Source: an uncultured Pelagibacteraceae bacterium (GTDB lineage: Bacteria > Pseudomonadota > Alphaproteobacteria > Pelagibacterales > Pelagibacteraceae). Taken from it: a DNA stretch of 64,000 nucleotides. The position numbers and the translations under genes were made by a program. Shown in pieces: positions 63,755 to 64,000 of the stretch (the first letter of the stretch is position 1; each line of letters opens with the position of its first letter). The notes under the pieces are model-generated. The model was not told the DNA's origin and made no database searches. It saw only the letters and a program-made list of their open reading frames with translations. The stretch covers positions 1 through 64,000 of the forward strand of contig CACCOB010000001.1 in assembly GCA_902547535.1 (NCBI GenBank), given 5' to 3'.

Positions 63755-63782
63755 TTGACATAAAGCTAAATCTTTTTATTTT
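63755..63782 (+). promoter_or_regulatory. Putative promoter of the zeta-subunit gene
   Basis: A perfect TTGACA (63755-63760) and a TATTTT (63777-63782) are 16 bases apart. The expected transcript start would fall on or next to the ATG at 63789, so the message may be leaderless. Confidence 0.5.
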
Positions 63783-63788
63783 GTTAAA

Positions 63789-64000
63789 ATGAGTTCATTT
63801 GAAGATAGAAAAAAAAGTTTTGAAAAAAAATTTGCTCATGATCAAGAACTTCAATTTAAAGTTAGTGCTAGAAGGAATAAATATATAGGAGAATGGGTAT
63901 CTCAAATACTTAATTACAATTCAGATCAAGAAAAAGAATATATTCAATCAGTAATAAAAGCAGATTTTGCTGAGGTAGGTGACGAAGATGTTTTTAGAAA
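63789..64000 (+). CDS. F1-ATPase inhibitor zeta subunit (DUF1476), partial
   Basis: A reading frame from the ATG at 63789 runs off the window end. Its 70 visible residues (MSSFEDRKKSFEKKFAHDQE, then LQFKVSARRNKYIGEWVSQI, later VIKADFAEVGDEDVF) match the DUF1476 family. This is the zeta subunit that blocks ATP hydrolysis by alphaproteobacterial F1-ATPase, in an IF1-like way. The N-terminal inhibitory segment is intact. The family is about 105 residues, so roughly one third is missing beyond the edge. It lies far from atpHAGDC in this window (33 kb) and has a predicted promoter of its own. Confidence 0.9.
   Translation, partial: MSSFEDRKKSFEKKFAHDQELQFKVSARRNKYIGEWVSQILNYNSDQEKEYIQSVIKADFAEVGDEDVFR

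Overview
The window is a very AT-rich, densely packed stretch of an alphaproteobacterial chromosome. It almost certainly comes from the SAR11 clade (Pelagibacterales, close to 'Candidatus Pelagibacter'). The evidence is a complete DMSP-demethylation set (dmdC-dmdB-dmdA) with a 369-residue DmdA of the Pelagibacter type, a SAM-II riboswitch before metX, RegA- and ChvI/ChvG-type regulators, a class I lysyl-tRNA synthetase, the priA-atpHAGDC arrangement, and an F1 zeta/DUF1476 gene at the right edge. I recognise 60 probable protein genes, the last cut by the window end, plus one doubtful 15-codon leader ORF. I found no tRNA, rRNA, insertion sequence, prophage or CRISPR array. No gap between genes exceeds about 183 bp (39440-39622, which holds the riboswitch).

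Layout. 20-3128: leuCDB (leucine synthesis). 3155-7709: dmdC, dmdB, dmdA (DMSP demethylation and MMPA degradation). 7728-8738: asd. 8728-22164: almost the whole oxidative half of the TCA cycle on one strand: sdhCDAB, mmsA, mdh, sucCD, sucAB, lpdA. 22224-23576: a TPR-sulfotransferase of unknown substrate. 23577-30418: priA and the F1 ATP synthase genes atpHAGDC. 30407-36939 (minus strand): rppH, ctpA, rsfS, nadD, proA, proB, obgE, rpmA, rplU. 37005-39439 (minus): gloB, metW, metX under a SAM-II riboswitch. 39623-41600: hisC-tyrA. 41597-45160 (minus): an NlpC/P60 hydrolase, an AmpG-like permease and TrkH. 45249-48723: lysS (class I), pyrD, rpmB, and a queuosine-precursor transporter. 48725-52885 (minus): a four-gene polyamine operon (decarboxylase, deoxyhypusine-synthase-like protein, aguB, aguA). 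53029-54523: regA and an orphan ABC ATPase. 54574-63017: polA, chvI, chvG, ahcY, tsaE, amgK, murU. 63014-63724: gpmA (minus). From 63789: the F1 zeta subunit gene (partial).

How the genes work together. DMSP carbon and sulfur enter through DmdA/B/C. Methyl groups go to tetrahydrofolate and methanethiol can feed methionine synthesis, where metX/metW sit under SAM control and ahcY recycles S-adenosylhomocysteine. Acyl-CoA carbon runs into the neighbouring TCA/SDH genes and on to the F1 ATPase. AmpG plus AmgK/MurU form a muropeptide-recycling route split between two loci.

The window is mostly housekeeping and I see no clearly new defence or mobile system. The points most worth a second look are: a two-hairpin, terminator-like leader before the polyamine decarboxylase; an SdhD subunit with no histidine at all; a 15-codon ORF whose stop overlaps the TTG start of atpH; the polyamine operon that joins a deoxyhypusine-synthase-like gene to agmatine-degrading genes; and the apparent loss of the PTS-Ntr genes from between chvG and ahcY. 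All functional calls are from reading the translated sequence and recalling families. No database search was run.
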